Source: Desulfobacteraceae bacterium 4572_89 (GTDB lineage Bacteria > Desulfobacterota > Desulfobacteria > Desulfobacterales > Desulfobacteraceae). From it: a stretch of 34,080 nt of DNA. Under the pieces are notes generated by a model that saw only the letters and a list, made by a program, of their open reading frames with translations, did no database searches and was not told where the DNA came from. Where the stretch lies: NCBI GenBank assembly GCA_002085465.1, contig NBML01000018.1, forward strand, positions 1 through 34,080. Direction: 5' to 3'. The position numbers and the translations under genes are program-made. This document shows positions 1 through 7,406 of the stretch, piece by piece; the stretch's first letter is position 1; the number at the start of each line of letters is the position of its first letter.

Positions 1-186
1 AAAAAGCACTTGCCCTCTGGGAAGCCCAGATGGCAATCAACTCTGTTATTTTTCTGGACTGGGTATAGACTATGGTGCGGAGCTGCCTGTGGACAGCGGC
101 ATGAATCAGGGCAATGGGCCTGTGACAGACAATATCTCCTGCAAAACCTTTGGAATTTTTCAGGGAAAGAATATATTTGCCAAGGC

Positions 187-333
187 TCACAAAATACTCT
201 TGCCCAGGGCAGGCAGGGTCAATTCCACGGCAAGTTCTGCAGTTTTATTGGCCACACCCCTTAGAAGCTGTCCAAAATCCATGGGCACCCCGATAATGCT
301 GAGCTGGTTTGGAATATTGATCTGGTTTGACAT
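187..333 (-). pseudogene. Arginase remnant: N-terminus joined directly to C-terminus
   Basis: A 48-codon reading frame starts at an ATG (331-333) preceded by AAGGTG at a good distance. Residues 12-26 read LSIIGVPMDFGQLLRG-like, the first strand of the arginase/ureohydrolase family. Residues 28-48 (ANKTAELAVELT...LGKSIL, then stop) match the extreme C-terminus of arginases. The roughly 250 residues between them, including all metal-binding His/Asp motifs, are absent; the junction lies at about 250-255. An intact arginase (about 300 residues) would hydrolyse arginine to ornithine and urea; this one cannot. The family call rests on recognising the two ends and was not searched. Positions 1-186, downstream of its stop, hold nothing I can assign; a plus-strand frame ending in a stop at 66-68 could be the tail of another gene. 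Confidence 0.6.
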
Positions 334-358
334 GATATCACCTTAAAAAAAGTTCACA

Positions 359-387
359 TTGACACCCCATATAACATAGAGTATGAA
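359..387 (+). promoter_or_regulatory. Candidate sigma-70 promoter for the histidine-phosphatase gene
   Basis: TTGACA at 359-364 and TATGAA at 382-387 are separated by 17 bases. It lies about 100 bases before the ATG at 489, in the gap that also holds the upstream region of the divergent arginase remnant. It is sequence resemblance only. Confidence 0.45.
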
Positions 388-430
388 ATCTATTCAATAA
401 AAAGATACTCTTTATCAGGACCCTTTTGAA

Positions 431-478
431 CTATTGATATATGGAGCAATTGATATTTGAAACAATTGATATTTGAAA
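431..478 (+). repeat. Tandem 16-bp repeat in the leader of the phosphatase gene
   Basis: Two perfect adjacent copies of CAATTGATATTTGAAA lie at 447-462 and 463-478, and a degenerate third copy precedes them at 431-446. The array ends 10 bases before the ATG at 489, so it occupies the region where the ribosome binding site should be. Slippage there could alter the 5' leader. Confidence 0.8.
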
Positions 479-488
479 CGGAAATAAT

Positions 489-1172
489 ATGGAACGAAAA
501 TACGAATTAAAAAGTCAGCAGACCATTGATACAATCACAGCACTTCTGGACAGCGGCGCAAAAAAACTCTCGGTTCTCATCCGGCATTCAGACCGTTTTT
601 TTACCAACGAGGCCAGGATGGAACCATTTATGGGACTGACTGACCAGGGCAAATCCTTTGCCATGGACCTGGGCAGTTCCATTCCTATAGAGCCTAGGCC
701 AAAACTATTTTCCAGTATTTTTGGAAGATGTATTGAAACATCCTACCTCATTGACAAGGGATACACCCGGCAGCATGAGATTTCCCTGGATCACAATATC
801 ACCAATGAACTTCTGGCTCCTTTTTATATTAAAGACATTGAAAAGGCCGTTCAAATATTTCAGGCCCAGGGCAGCAATCTTTACATCCGTAACTGGTTTG
901 ACAATAAGATTGACGACACAATCATGGAAAACCCGGAAAAAACAGCAGACATATTAAGCGAATACATGACAGATCAATTAAAACACCTCAATGATAATGA
1001 AATGGCTGTCTGCGTAACCCATGACTGGAATATTTTCCCTTTAAAAGAATTCAAACTGGGAATACGCCATGAAGCAGCAGGGGATGTGGGGTACCTTGAC
1101 GGGGTTGTCTTCTATGAAAAAGAGGGGCAATATTTTTTAACCTCATACCAGTCAGAGCCTAAGCAGATATAA
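489..1172 (+). CDS. Histidine phosphatase superfamily protein
   Basis: This is a 227-residue cytoplasmic-looking protein with no signal peptide. Residues 31-36 read IRHSDR, the phospho-accepting Arg-His core of the histidine phosphatase (phosphoglycerate mutase/acid phosphatase) superfamily. The late VTHDWN motif around His178 fits the second catalytic histidine, and GRCIETSYLI (about 79-88) fits the conserved arginine helix. The substrate cannot be read from the sequence. A usable Shine-Dalgarno is not obvious, because a 16-bp tandem repeat occupies the leader. The gene ends 13 bases before the stop of the convergent cmoB gene, with no terminator between them. Confidence 0.75.
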   Translation: MERKYELKSQQTIDTITALLDSGAKKLSVLIRHSDRFFTNEARMEPFMGLTDQGKSFAMDLGSSIPIEPRPKLFSSIFGRCIETSYLIDKGYTRQHEISLDHNITNELLAPFYIKDIEKAVQIFQAQGSNLYIRNWFDNKIDDTIMENPEKTADILSEYMTDQLKHLNDNEMAVCVTHDWNIFPLKEFKLGIRHEAAGDVGYLDGVVFYEKEGQYFLTSYQSEPKQI

Positions 1173-1185
1173 GAAAACAGGCAAC

Positions 1186-2157
1186 TCATCTGGCCCTGGC
1201 AATAAAAATGGCCCTGACTGGTGCTGGATATCCTTCAATGGTTTTGTCCGGATTTTCGGGATCCAGAAAATCCTTTAGGGACTCTGTCTGAATCCAGTCT
1301 GTTTTACGCTGTTCTTCACTGGTGGTTTTTATTACATCCAAACACCGGATATTGGTGAACCCGGCCCTTTCAAGCCAGGATTCCATTGTCAAAAGATCTG
1401 GAATAAAAAACACATTTCGCATTTTAGCATACCGGTCTCTGGGAAAAAGACAGATATTTTCTTTTGAATCAATGACCAGATTTTCAAGTACAATTTCTCC
1501 TCCTTTTCTCAAAGAAGCATGGATATCCCTGAGCATGTCAATGGGGGATTTTCTGTGGTAGAGGACTCCCATGCAGAAAACCAGGTCAAAATATTGGTCC
1601 ATTGTGGGTAGTTGCTCATGGGGAATGGGAAGACAAAAGACCTTTTCCTGGCGTAAAAACTTCTGGATTATCAGATATTGATAATAAAAAGAACTCTGGG
1701 GCTCCAGGCCAAGAACAAATAAAGGGTCTTTTGCAGCCATGCGGAACATGTAGTATCCGTTACTGGACCCGATATCAAGGATACGTCTTCCTTTAAGATT
1801 GGGTAGATGGGGTAACAGCCTGTCCCACTTCATCCAGGACTGCCATTCCGTATCAATGTCCACGCCAAAAAGATTAAAAGGACCTTTTCTCCAGGGGCAG
1901 ATCCGGGCTAATTTTTCCTGGAGACTTTCTTTTTCAGCCATGGAGATATCTGTCTCATCACCCACAACAATTGTTTTACCCTTGAGATCGGTTTTTAAAG
2001 GGATAAAATCCGGTATGCTTTCCAGTACGGTTTTGAATTTTAAGAAATTACCTTTACCATGATCAAGGGATTCTCTTTTTTCCCTGACCACAGCCTTGAA
2101 ATCTTCGTACCAATTCTCAAACCTGCATTCCGGGTGATGTTTTAAAAATCGTTCCAT
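1186..2157 (-). CDS. cmoB: tRNA U34 carboxymethyltransferase CmoB
   Basis: The 323-residue protein has the family's normal length and is colinear with CmoB throughout. It transfers the carboxymethyl group of carboxy-S-adenosylmethionine to 5-hydroxyuridine at tRNA position 34, giving cmo5U and widening wobble decoding. Diagnostic stretches are CPWRKGPFNLFG (about 87-98), the WQSWMKWDRL segment, the cofactor loop ILDIGSSNGYYMFRM (about 125-140), GLEPQSSFYYQY and the FCMGVLYHRKSP stretch near 200. It lies 6 bases after cmoA, so the two are one transcription unit that makes and uses the cofactor. Confidence 0.93.
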   Translation of the reverse strand: MERFLKHHPECRFENWYEDFKAVVREKRESLDHGKGNFLKFKTVLESIPDFIPLKTDLKGKTIVVGDETDISMAEKESLQEKLARICPWRKGPFNLFGVDIDTEWQSWMKWDRLLPHLPNLKGRRILDIGSSNGYYMFRMAAKDPLFVLGLEPQSSFYYQYLIIQKFLRQEKVFCLPIPHEQLPTMDQYFDLVFCMGVLYHRKSPIDMLRDIHASLRKGGEIVLENLVIDSKENICLFPRDRYAKMRNVFFIPDLLTMESWLERAGFTNIRCLDVIKTTSEEQRKTDWIQTESLKDFLDPENPDKTIEGYPAPVRAIFIARAR

Positions 2158-2163
2158 ACTAAT

Positions 2164-2901
2164 TTACTTTATGGCAATCATGGATGAAAAATTAAACCAT
2201 TTGAGCCAGATATCAAAAAATGAAAAACCAGCATTGAGGATTCGATGTTTATGAACTTCAAGGGACTCCGGGATCAATATTTTTTCAAGGGCATCACGCT
2301 TCTGGCTTATTTCAAGTTCTGAATAACCATTTTCAAGTTTAAAGCGCCTATAAAAATCCAATTCCAGGTCATTGCCTGATTGTTTATTGTGAATGGTTTT
2401 TTCCGTAAGAAGAACAACGCCTCCCGGTAGAAGACCATGAAATATCCTTTTGATTAATCTGTCTCTTTTTTTTACATCCAGGAACTGCAGGGTGAGGTTG
2501 ATCAAAACCACTGAAGCATTTTCAATGGGAACATCCTCAAGCTGGTCGCAAATAAGATCAATTTGAAGGGAATCACCCTTATGTTCAAGCCTGGCCTGGT
2601 ATTTATCGATCATGGGCCGGGAATTATCCACACCAATCATGGTAAAAGGCTGGTTTTTAAATTGTTTCAAAATCAAGATACCCTGATTTCCGTGGGAACA
2701 TCCAAGATCATAAATTCTGGATTTATCCTGATAAAATTTCAAAACCATCTGGGCCTGACGTCGGATACTTTCACCGTAAAGGGGAACAGATCTAGTCAGC
2801 ATATCATCAAAAACAGAAGCCACTTCCCTGTTAAATGTAAAGGGCTTAATCTTATCTTTTTTATCTGCAAATACCCTGTCTTTTTTCATTGACCTTTCCA
2901 T
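2164..2901 (-). CDS. cmoA: Carboxy-S-adenosyl-L-methionine synthase CmoA
   Basis: CmoA makes carboxy-SAM from SAM and prephenate, the donor used by the CmoB encoded just downstream. The 245-residue protein shows the family signature: FNREVASVFDDMLTRSVPLY near the N-terminus, the SAM loop IYDLGCSHGNQG (about 63-74), GVDNSRPMI and the NLTLQFL motif. The first ATG is at 2901. An ATG four codons later (2889) is preceded by GGAAAGG at short spacing and may be the real start, giving 241 residues. It diverges from the actin-like gene across a 171-base gap. Confidence 0.92.
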   Translation of the reverse strand: MERSMKKDRVFADKKDKIKPFTFNREVASVFDDMLTRSVPLYGESIRRQAQMVLKFYQDKSRIYDLGCSHGNQGILILKQFKNQPFTMIGVDNSRPMIDKYQARLEHKGDSLQIDLICDQLEDVPIENASVVLINLTLQFLDVKKRDRLIKRIFHGLLPGGVVLLTEKTIHNKQSGNDLELDFYRRFKLENGYSELEISQKRDALEKILIPESLEVHKHRILNAGFSFFDIWLKWFNFSSMIAIK

Positions 2902-2923
2902 TATTAAAATTTACTGGACATCT

Positions 2924-2950
2924 ATTATAATAATTAGCCCCTAAGCGCAA
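2924..2950 (-). promoter_or_regulatory. Candidate promoter for cmoA-cmoB
   Basis: On the minus strand, TATAAT (2924-2929) lies 15 bases downstream of a weak -35, TTGCGC (2945-2950). The -10 is a perfect match but the -35 and spacing are poor. The position just upstream of cmoA is right. Confidence 0.3.
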
Positions 2951-2978
2951 GATATGGCCTGTTACAAATCGATATTCC

Positions 2979-3007
2979 TTGACTAGGTACAGACCGGATG
3001 ATATTTA
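2979..3007 (+). promoter_or_regulatory. Candidate promoter for the actin-like gene and larB
   Basis: TTGACT (2979-2984) is followed after 17 bases by TATTTA (3002-3007), about 65 bases before the ATG at 3073. Confidence 0.4.
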
Positions 3008-3072
3008 CAAGTTACAGAAAAATATAGGAGCTCAAGAAGATATCCGCAAACAAATCGCAGGAGGATACAGGT

Positions 3073-4233
3073 ATGGAAATAGTGGGGATTGATGTTGGTT
3101 TCGGATTTACAAAGGCATATAATGGGGAAAATTCCGTGATTTTAAAATCCCTTATAGGAGATGCCACGGATATCCAGTTCCGATCTTTTATAGGGGAGGA
3201 GTCTTCCACATCCAACCTCCATGTCACCTTGAATGACAAATCCTATTTTTTAGGCAACTATGCTGAACTCCAATCCAATATCACGGAATTTACCCTTGAC
3301 CAGGAAAAACTCATTGAAAATTTTGTAAAAATCCTGGCCATAACTGCCGCGGGTATCTGCAGCAAATCCTCAGGCCCCATCAATGTTGTAACAGGTCTGC
3401 CCGTGGGGTATTTGAAAAGGGATTCCCGCAACCTCAAGGAAAAAATCCGGGGTATCCATGAAATCATTTATCACAATATAAATGGGAAAGATGAAACCCG
3501 GAGAATACATATTGATAAAATACATGTCATTCCCCAACCCATTGGGTCTATTTTCAACCTGATATTTGATGAATACGGTAAAATGAAAGACAAAACCCTG
3601 GCTTCCCAAAAGCTGGGTGTGGTGGATATCGGGTTTAAAACCACTGATTTTTCCATATTTGACCATCTTCAGTATATTGAACGGGGTTCTTCCACTATGG
3701 ATACGGGCATTTCCAAATATTTCAGTGTGATTGCCAATAAGTTAAGACAGGAAAGCAATATTACTATTGAATTATACCGCATCTTTAAATTCATTGAATC
3801 AGGCATGATCAAGATCAGGGGCAAGGAATATAATATTTCAAACCTGAAAAAAAGGGTATACACCCATGCAGCTTCTGCCATTGCATCGGATCTGAACAGG
3901 CTTTGGGAAAATGACTGGGACATTGATTCCATAATTCTTTCCGGCGGCGGCAGTGTGGAACTGGCTGAATATCTTTCCCCAAATATTGAAGGAAATGTAA
4001 TTCCCATTCAAAAAAATATTGATGCAAGATTTAACAATGTCCAGGGATATTGCAAATTTGGCAAATATAAATGGGGAACTCCCCAAAAAAAAACAGGACA
4101 GAAAACCAGCAACCAGAAAACAGAAGAGGTAAAAAATTCTACGACTGAAACCATTGAGAACGGCCCTTCTGCCCATGCAGAACCACAGGAAAAATCCTCA
4201 AAAGGACTTTCCTGGCTCAAACGACAAAATTAG
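3073..4233 (+). CDS. Orphan ParM/StbA-like bacterial actin
   Basis: The 386-residue protein has an actin-type ATPase fold. The phosphate-1 loop is GIDVGFGFTKA (residues 5-15), the phosphate-2 loop VVDIGFKTTDFSIF (about 183-196) and the adenosine motif ILSGGGSVELAEYL (about 287-300). The pattern fits the ParM/Alp group rather than MreB, FtsA or Hsp70. Residues from about 336 form a charged, Lys/Gln/Ser/Thr-rich tail that looks disordered and ends in WLKRQN. GGAGG 8 bases before the ATG supports the start. Plasmid ParM is normally followed by a ParR adaptor and centromere repeats; here the next gene, 9 bases on, is larB and no such repeats are visible. Its filament function is therefore unknown. 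Confidence 0.8.
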   Translation: MEIVGIDVGFGFTKAYNGENSVILKSLIGDATDIQFRSFIGEESSTSNLHVTLNDKSYFLGNYAELQSNITEFTLDQEKLIENFVKILAITAAGICSKSSGPINVVTGLPVGYLKRDSRNLKEKIRGIHEIIYHNINGKDETRRIHIDKIHVIPQPIGSIFNLIFDEYGKMKDKTLASQKLGVVDIGFKTTDFSIFDHLQYIERGSSTMDTGISKYFSVIANKLRQESNITIELYRIFKFIESGMIKIRGKEYNISNLKKRVYTHAASAIASDLNRLWENDWDIDSIILSGGGSVELAEYLSPNIEGNVIPIQKNIDARFNNVQGYCKFGKYKWGTPQKKTGQKTSNQKTEEVKNSTTETIENGPSAHAEPQEKSSKGLSWLKRQN

Positions 4234-4242
4234 AGAGCGTAA

Positions 4243-5007
4243 ATGAACGATAAAACACTTACCCAGCTCCTGTCCAGGGTAGCCCAGGGCAGTCTCAGCG
4301 TAGAGGATGCCCAGGCCAGGTTCAAACATCTTTCCTTTGAAGATATTGATTTTGCCCACATTGATCACCACAGGTCATTGAGAAAAGGCTTTCCCGAAGT
4401 AATTTTCGGCCAGGGTAAGACCTCTGTCCAGATCATTGGAATTCTTGAAAAAATGATCCCCAAAGAAGCGATTGTCCTGGTTACCCGTATTGACAAAGAA
4501 AAAGCTCTGAATGTGCAGCAAGCCCTTCCTGGAACTGAATACTTTGAGGATGCCGGAATTTTAAGAATTCAAAAAAAAGAACCAGACATTACCGGCTTTG
4601 GAAAAATTCTTATCATCTCAGCCGGGACTTCAGATATTCCCGTGGCCATGGAAGCGTTAATTACTGCCAAAGCCATGGGAAATAAGGTGCAGACTCTGTT
4701 TGATGTTGGAGTGGCAGGGATTCATAGATTATTTGCCCATAGCGATCAGATTCTTAAGGCCAGCGTATTGATTGTGGTGGCCGGCATGGAAGGAGCCCTG
4801 CCCAGTGTAGTGGCAGGCATGGTTTCAGCCCCTGTAATTGCAGTACCCACAAGCATTGGATACGGAACCAGTTTCAACGGCATGACTGCATTGCTGGGTA
4901 TGCTCAACTCCTGTAGCTCCAATATTGCAGTGGTCAATATTGACAATGGATTCGGAGCTGGATATATGGCTTCTTCCATCAACCATGTATCCAACATTCA
5001 ACAGTAA
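4243..5007 (+). CDS. larB: LarB, nickel-pincer cofactor biosynthesis carboxylase/hydrolase
   Basis: LarB (pyridinium-3,5-biscarboxylate mononucleotide synthase) carboxylates and hydrolyses nicotinate adenine dinucleotide in the first step of nickel-pincer nucleotide synthesis, the cofactor of lactate racemase-type enzymes. The 254-residue length is normal. The PurE-like C-terminal half shows ISAGTSDIPVAMEA (about 126-139), VGVAGIHR, VVAGMEGALPSVVAGM and the glycine-rich VPTSIGYGTSFNG motif. The N-terminus reads FAHIDHHRSLRKGFPEVIFGQGK, the standard LarB opening (split here by description only: FAHIDHHR then KGFPEVIFGQGK). No larA, larC or larE lies in the window. The gene begins 9 bases after the actin-like gene, so the two are probably co-transcribed. 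Confidence 0.92.
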   Translation: MNDKTLTQLLSRVAQGSLSVEDAQARFKHLSFEDIDFAHIDHHRSLRKGFPEVIFGQGKTSVQIIGILEKMIPKEAIVLVTRIDKEKALNVQQALPGTEYFEDAGILRIQKKEPDITGFGKILIISAGTSDIPVAMEALITAKAMGNKVQTLFDVGVAGIHRLFAHSDQILKASVLIVVAGMEGALPSVVAGMVSAPVIAVPTSIGYGTSFNGMTALLGMLNSCSSNIAVVNIDNGFGAGYMASSINHVSNIQQ

Positions 5008-5018
5008 AGGAATATTCT

Positions 5019-5334
5019 TTACAATTCCCTTTTCAGATCAATGGCTTCCACATCATCCAATGCCTGGTCATAAGGATATGATATCAAACTCCAGTTTTCC
5101 AGCCTCAATTTTTGACAGATCAAGAATGTCGTTTACAATGGATAAAAGTGCCCTGGTACTGTTGTAGACAATCTTTGCATAACCCCTCTGCTCTTCACTG
5201 AGGTCAGAGTCCAGCAGCACATGCATCATTCCAATGATCCCGTTCATGGGATTCCTGATCTCATGGCTTATATTGGCCAGAAATTTATCTTTTATTTCCA
5301 TGGCAGCTGCAGCATTTTCAGAAACTGACTTCAA
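5019..5334 (-). pseudogene. Histidine-kinase remnant (HisKA domain only)
   Basis: A frame with a TTG start at 5334 and a stop at 5068 encodes 88 residues containing a full HisKA dimerisation and phospho-acceptor helix pair: [18 protein letters not shown] (the H-box) and [20 protein letters not shown]. There is no sensor domain upstream and no HATPase domain downstream, so it cannot work as a kinase. After FDIIS the frame changes; in another phase a short acidic tail ([17 protein letters not shown]) runs to a stop at 5019, which may be the original C-terminus. This looks like a hybrid sensor kinase reduced by deletion. It lies between larB and the ilv promoter, antisense to both. Confidence 0.7.
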
Positions 5335-5477
5335 ATTGAATTGCGAACCTTATTGAGCCTTCAAAAAAATCACAAGAATTTTATCCCAAAGTATAGCCAG
5401 ACCATGGTTTGAATGTCAAATTTAATTGTATTGTCAAATATATTATGCAAAGCCAGTATTAAATTTTTATTTTTTGC

Positions 5478-5504
5478 TTGACATTAATAATATTTATATA
5501 TAAT
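5478..5504 (+). promoter_or_regulatory. Promoter of the ilv-leu operon
   Basis: A perfect TTGACA (5478-5483) precedes a perfect TATAAT (5499-5504) in very AT-rich DNA. The spacing is 15 bases, shorter than ideal; TAATAA two bases later gives 17. It lies 29 bases before the leader-peptide ATG. The stretch 5335-5477 upstream holds no gene I can support. Confidence 0.6.
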
Positions 5505-5532
5505 AAATTATTTTTAAATAGAGTAAATAATT

Positions 5533-5616
5533 ATGATTATAAATTTTATCAACATACTACTAGTGCTTATTATCGTGGAGGTGATTATTCTCACCTCCAG
5601 GCGAAGGGGCTCCTAG
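5533..5616 (+). CDS. ilv leader peptide (27 codons, Ile/Leu/Val-rich)
   Basis: The short frame starts at ATG 5533 and stops at TAG 5614-5616. Its residues 2-21 are dominated by regulatory amino acids: eight Ile, four Leu and three Val, with runs such as INILLVLIIVEVIIL. It ends in TSRRRGS. A ribosome short of charged Ile, Leu or Val tRNA would stall here, the logic of the enterobacterial ilv leaders. The codons overlap the first arm of a hairpin and the antiterminator segment, and a terminator follows 25 bases after the stop. The ribosome binding site is weak. Confidence 0.82.
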   Translation: MIINFINILLVLIIVEVIILTSRRRGS

Positions 5617-5682
5617 TGGCATAAACTTTAATCAACTTTAAAAGCCGTTATCAGCCCCGCCAAGGCAGATAACGGCTTTTTT
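5576..5682 (+). promoter_or_regulatory. Transcription attenuator of the ilvB-ilvN-cimA-leuA operon
   Basis: Three competing structures can be drawn. A pause hairpin pairs TGGAGGTGA (5576-5584) with TCACCTCCA (5591-5599). A terminator pairs AAAGCCGTTATC (5641-5652) with GATAACGGCTTT (5668-5679), followed by a T-run. An antiterminator pairs GGCG-AA-GGGGCT (5600-5611) with AGCCCCGCC (5653-5661), which lies in the terminator loop next to its left arm. Ribosome stalling on the leader's Ile/Leu/Val codons would block the first hairpin and favour antitermination. Pairings were read by eye; energies were not calculated. Confidence 0.75.
5641..5682 (+). terminator. Attenuator terminator before ilvB
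   Basis: A perfect 12-bp stem (5641-5652 with 5668-5679) with a 15-base loop is followed by a run of six T ending at 5682. It ends 17 bases before the ilvB ATG, so it must be read through for expression. Confidence 0.85.
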
Positions 5683-5699
5683 AGTTTTAGGAGAACAAC

Positions 5700-7391
5700 A
5701 TGAAACTCACAGGGGCTCAAATACTTATTAAAATGATCAAATCCCAGGGAGTGGATACCATTTTCGGTTATCCAGGCGGTGCCACCATTGACATACATGA
5801 TGAGCTTTCAAGACATGATGACCTGCGCCATGTCCTAGTCCGCCATGAACAGGGTGCTGTCCATGCTGCGGATGGATATTCCCGTGCCCATGACAGTGTT
5901 GGTGTGGCCCTGGTAACCTCGGGCCCGGGTGCAACCAATACCATAACCGGACTTGCCACGGCCCATACAGACTCCATACCCATTGTGGTTTTTACAGGAC
6001 AGGTTCCCACTGCCCTGATCGGCAATGATGCCTTCCAGGAAGTTGATACTGTGGGGATCACAAGACCTGTAACCAAACACAATTATCTGGTGAAAGATCC
6101 CAAAAAACTGGCATCCACCATCCAGGAAGCGTTTTACATTGCCAGATCCGGAAGGCCGGGTCCTGTACTGGTGGACCTGCCCAAGGATATTCTCCAGGCT
6201 GAAATTGAATTTCAAATGCCGGAAGAGACCGCCTTGCGGTCATACAAGCCCAATTACAAACCCAACAAAAAGCAACTTGCCAAGGCAGTAGCCATGATCA
6301 AGGAGGCAAAAAAACCAGTTATATTTACCGGGGGCGGGGTGATTCTATCCAGAGCGTCAAACCAGCTCACCCGCATTGCCAAAATTGCAAATATCCCTGT
6401 GGCCGGCTCTTTAATGGGCCTTGGTGGTTTTCCAGGCTCTCACCCATTGTGGCTGGGAATGCTGGGAATGCATGGAACCTATCGTGCAAATATGAGTATC
6501 GGCAATAGTGATTTAATAATTGCAGCAGGTGTGAGGTTTGATGACCGGGTAACTGGAAATATTGAAAAGTTTGCTCCCCATGCCAAAATCATCCAGATCG
6601 ACATTGACCCCACGTCCATCCATAAAAACATTGAGGTTCAATGCCCCATAGTGGGAGACTGCAAAACAGCACTTACAGGAATCCTGGAGCTTCTGGAAAA
6701 AGAAGATCCCAAAGACCTGACAATGGACCGGGCCCAGTGGCTGGATCAGATTGACCAGTGGAAACAGACCACCCCATTGAAATATGACCAGGGCAAGGAG
6801 ATCATCAAACCCCAGTTTGTTGTGGAAAAACTCTATGAAGCCACCAATGGTGAGGCCATTATTACCACGGAAGTGGGTCAGAACCAGATGTGGGCTGCCC
6901 AGTTTTATCATTTTGACAAACCAAATCATTTTGTCACCTCCGGCGGCCTGGGCACCATGGGATTCGGCCTGCCCGCTGCCATCGGTGCCAAGGCTGCCTT
7001 CCCAGACAAGACAGTTGTGGATGTGGCAGGGGATGGCTCAATCCAGATGAATATCCAGGAACTCATGACTGCCATGGAGTCCAGACTGGATGTTAAAATT
7101 GTAATTCTAAACAATAGATACCTGGGAATGGTCAGGCAATGGCAGGAATTGTTCTATGACAAGGCATATTCAGACACTGACATGATGAATGCACCAGACT
7201 TTATAAAACTTGCAGAAGCCTATGGAGCGAAGGGCTTTACATGTGAAGATCCCGCAAAGGTTGAATCCACCCTTAAACAGGGCCTTGAAACTCCTGGCAC
7301 GGTAATCATGGAGTTTATCGTGGAACGGGAAGAATCTGTCTACCCCATGGTGCCGGCCGGCGGTGCCCTCACAGAGATGCTTCTGGTTTAA
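5700..7391 (+). CDS. ilvB: Acetolactate synthase, large catalytic subunit
   Basis: This thiamine-diphosphate enzyme condenses two pyruvates to acetolactate (valine, leucine) or pyruvate with 2-oxobutyrate (isoleucine). The 563 residues are full length. The catalytic glutamate is in RHEQGAVHAADGY (about 48-60). GPGATNTITGLATAH, the FAD/beta-domain segment VRFDDRVTGNIEKFAPHAKI, and the ThDP/Mg motif VAGDGSIQMNIQELMTA (about 442-458) with NNRYLGMVRQWQ are all present. The C-terminus (YPMVPAGGALTEMLL) is typical. AGGAG at 5689-5693 sets the start. The regulatory subunit follows after 15 bases, and the operon sits behind an Ile/Leu/Val attenuator. Confidence 0.96.
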   Translation: MKLTGAQILIKMIKSQGVDTIFGYPGGATIDIHDELSRHDDLRHVLVRHEQGAVHAADGYSRAHDSVGVALVTSGPGATNTITGLATAHTDSIPIVVFTGQVPTALIGNDAFQEVDTVGITRPVTKHNYLVKDPKKLASTIQEAFYIARSGRPGPVLVDLPKDILQAEIEFQMPEETALRSYKPNYKPNKKQLAKAVAMIKEAKKPVIFTGGGVILSRASNQLTRIAKIANIPVAGSLMGLGGFPGSHPLWLGMLGMHGTYRANMSIGNSDLIIAAGVRFDDRVTGNIEKFAPHAKIIQIDIDPTSIHKNIEVQCPIVGDCKTALTGILELLEKEDPKDLTMDRAQWLDQIDQWKQTTPLKYDQGKEIIKPQFVVEKLYEATNGEAIITTEVGQNQMWAAQFYHFDKPNHFVTSGGLGTMGFGLPAAIGAKAAFPDKTVVDVAGDGSIQMNIQELMTAMESRLDVKIVILNNRYLGMVRQWQELFYDKAYSDTDMMNAPDFIKLAEAYGAKGFTCEDPAKVESTLKQGLETPGTVIMEFIVEREESVYPMVPAGGALTEMLLV

Positions 7392-7406
7392 CAAGGAGAA
7401 ACAACA

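Noticed and set aside
89..346. Plus-strand ORF across the arginase remnant
   Set aside because: It has no recognisable protein features or ribosome binding site and lies antisense to the better-supported arginase ends.
3073..4233. Plasmid partition locus (parMRC)
   Set aside because: There is no ParR-like gene, no iterated centromere repeats, and the next gene is chromosomal-type larB.
5440..5532. AT-rich stretch as a replication origin
   Set aside because: No DnaA-box cluster or replication gene is visible. The stretch holds a good promoter for the ilv leader.
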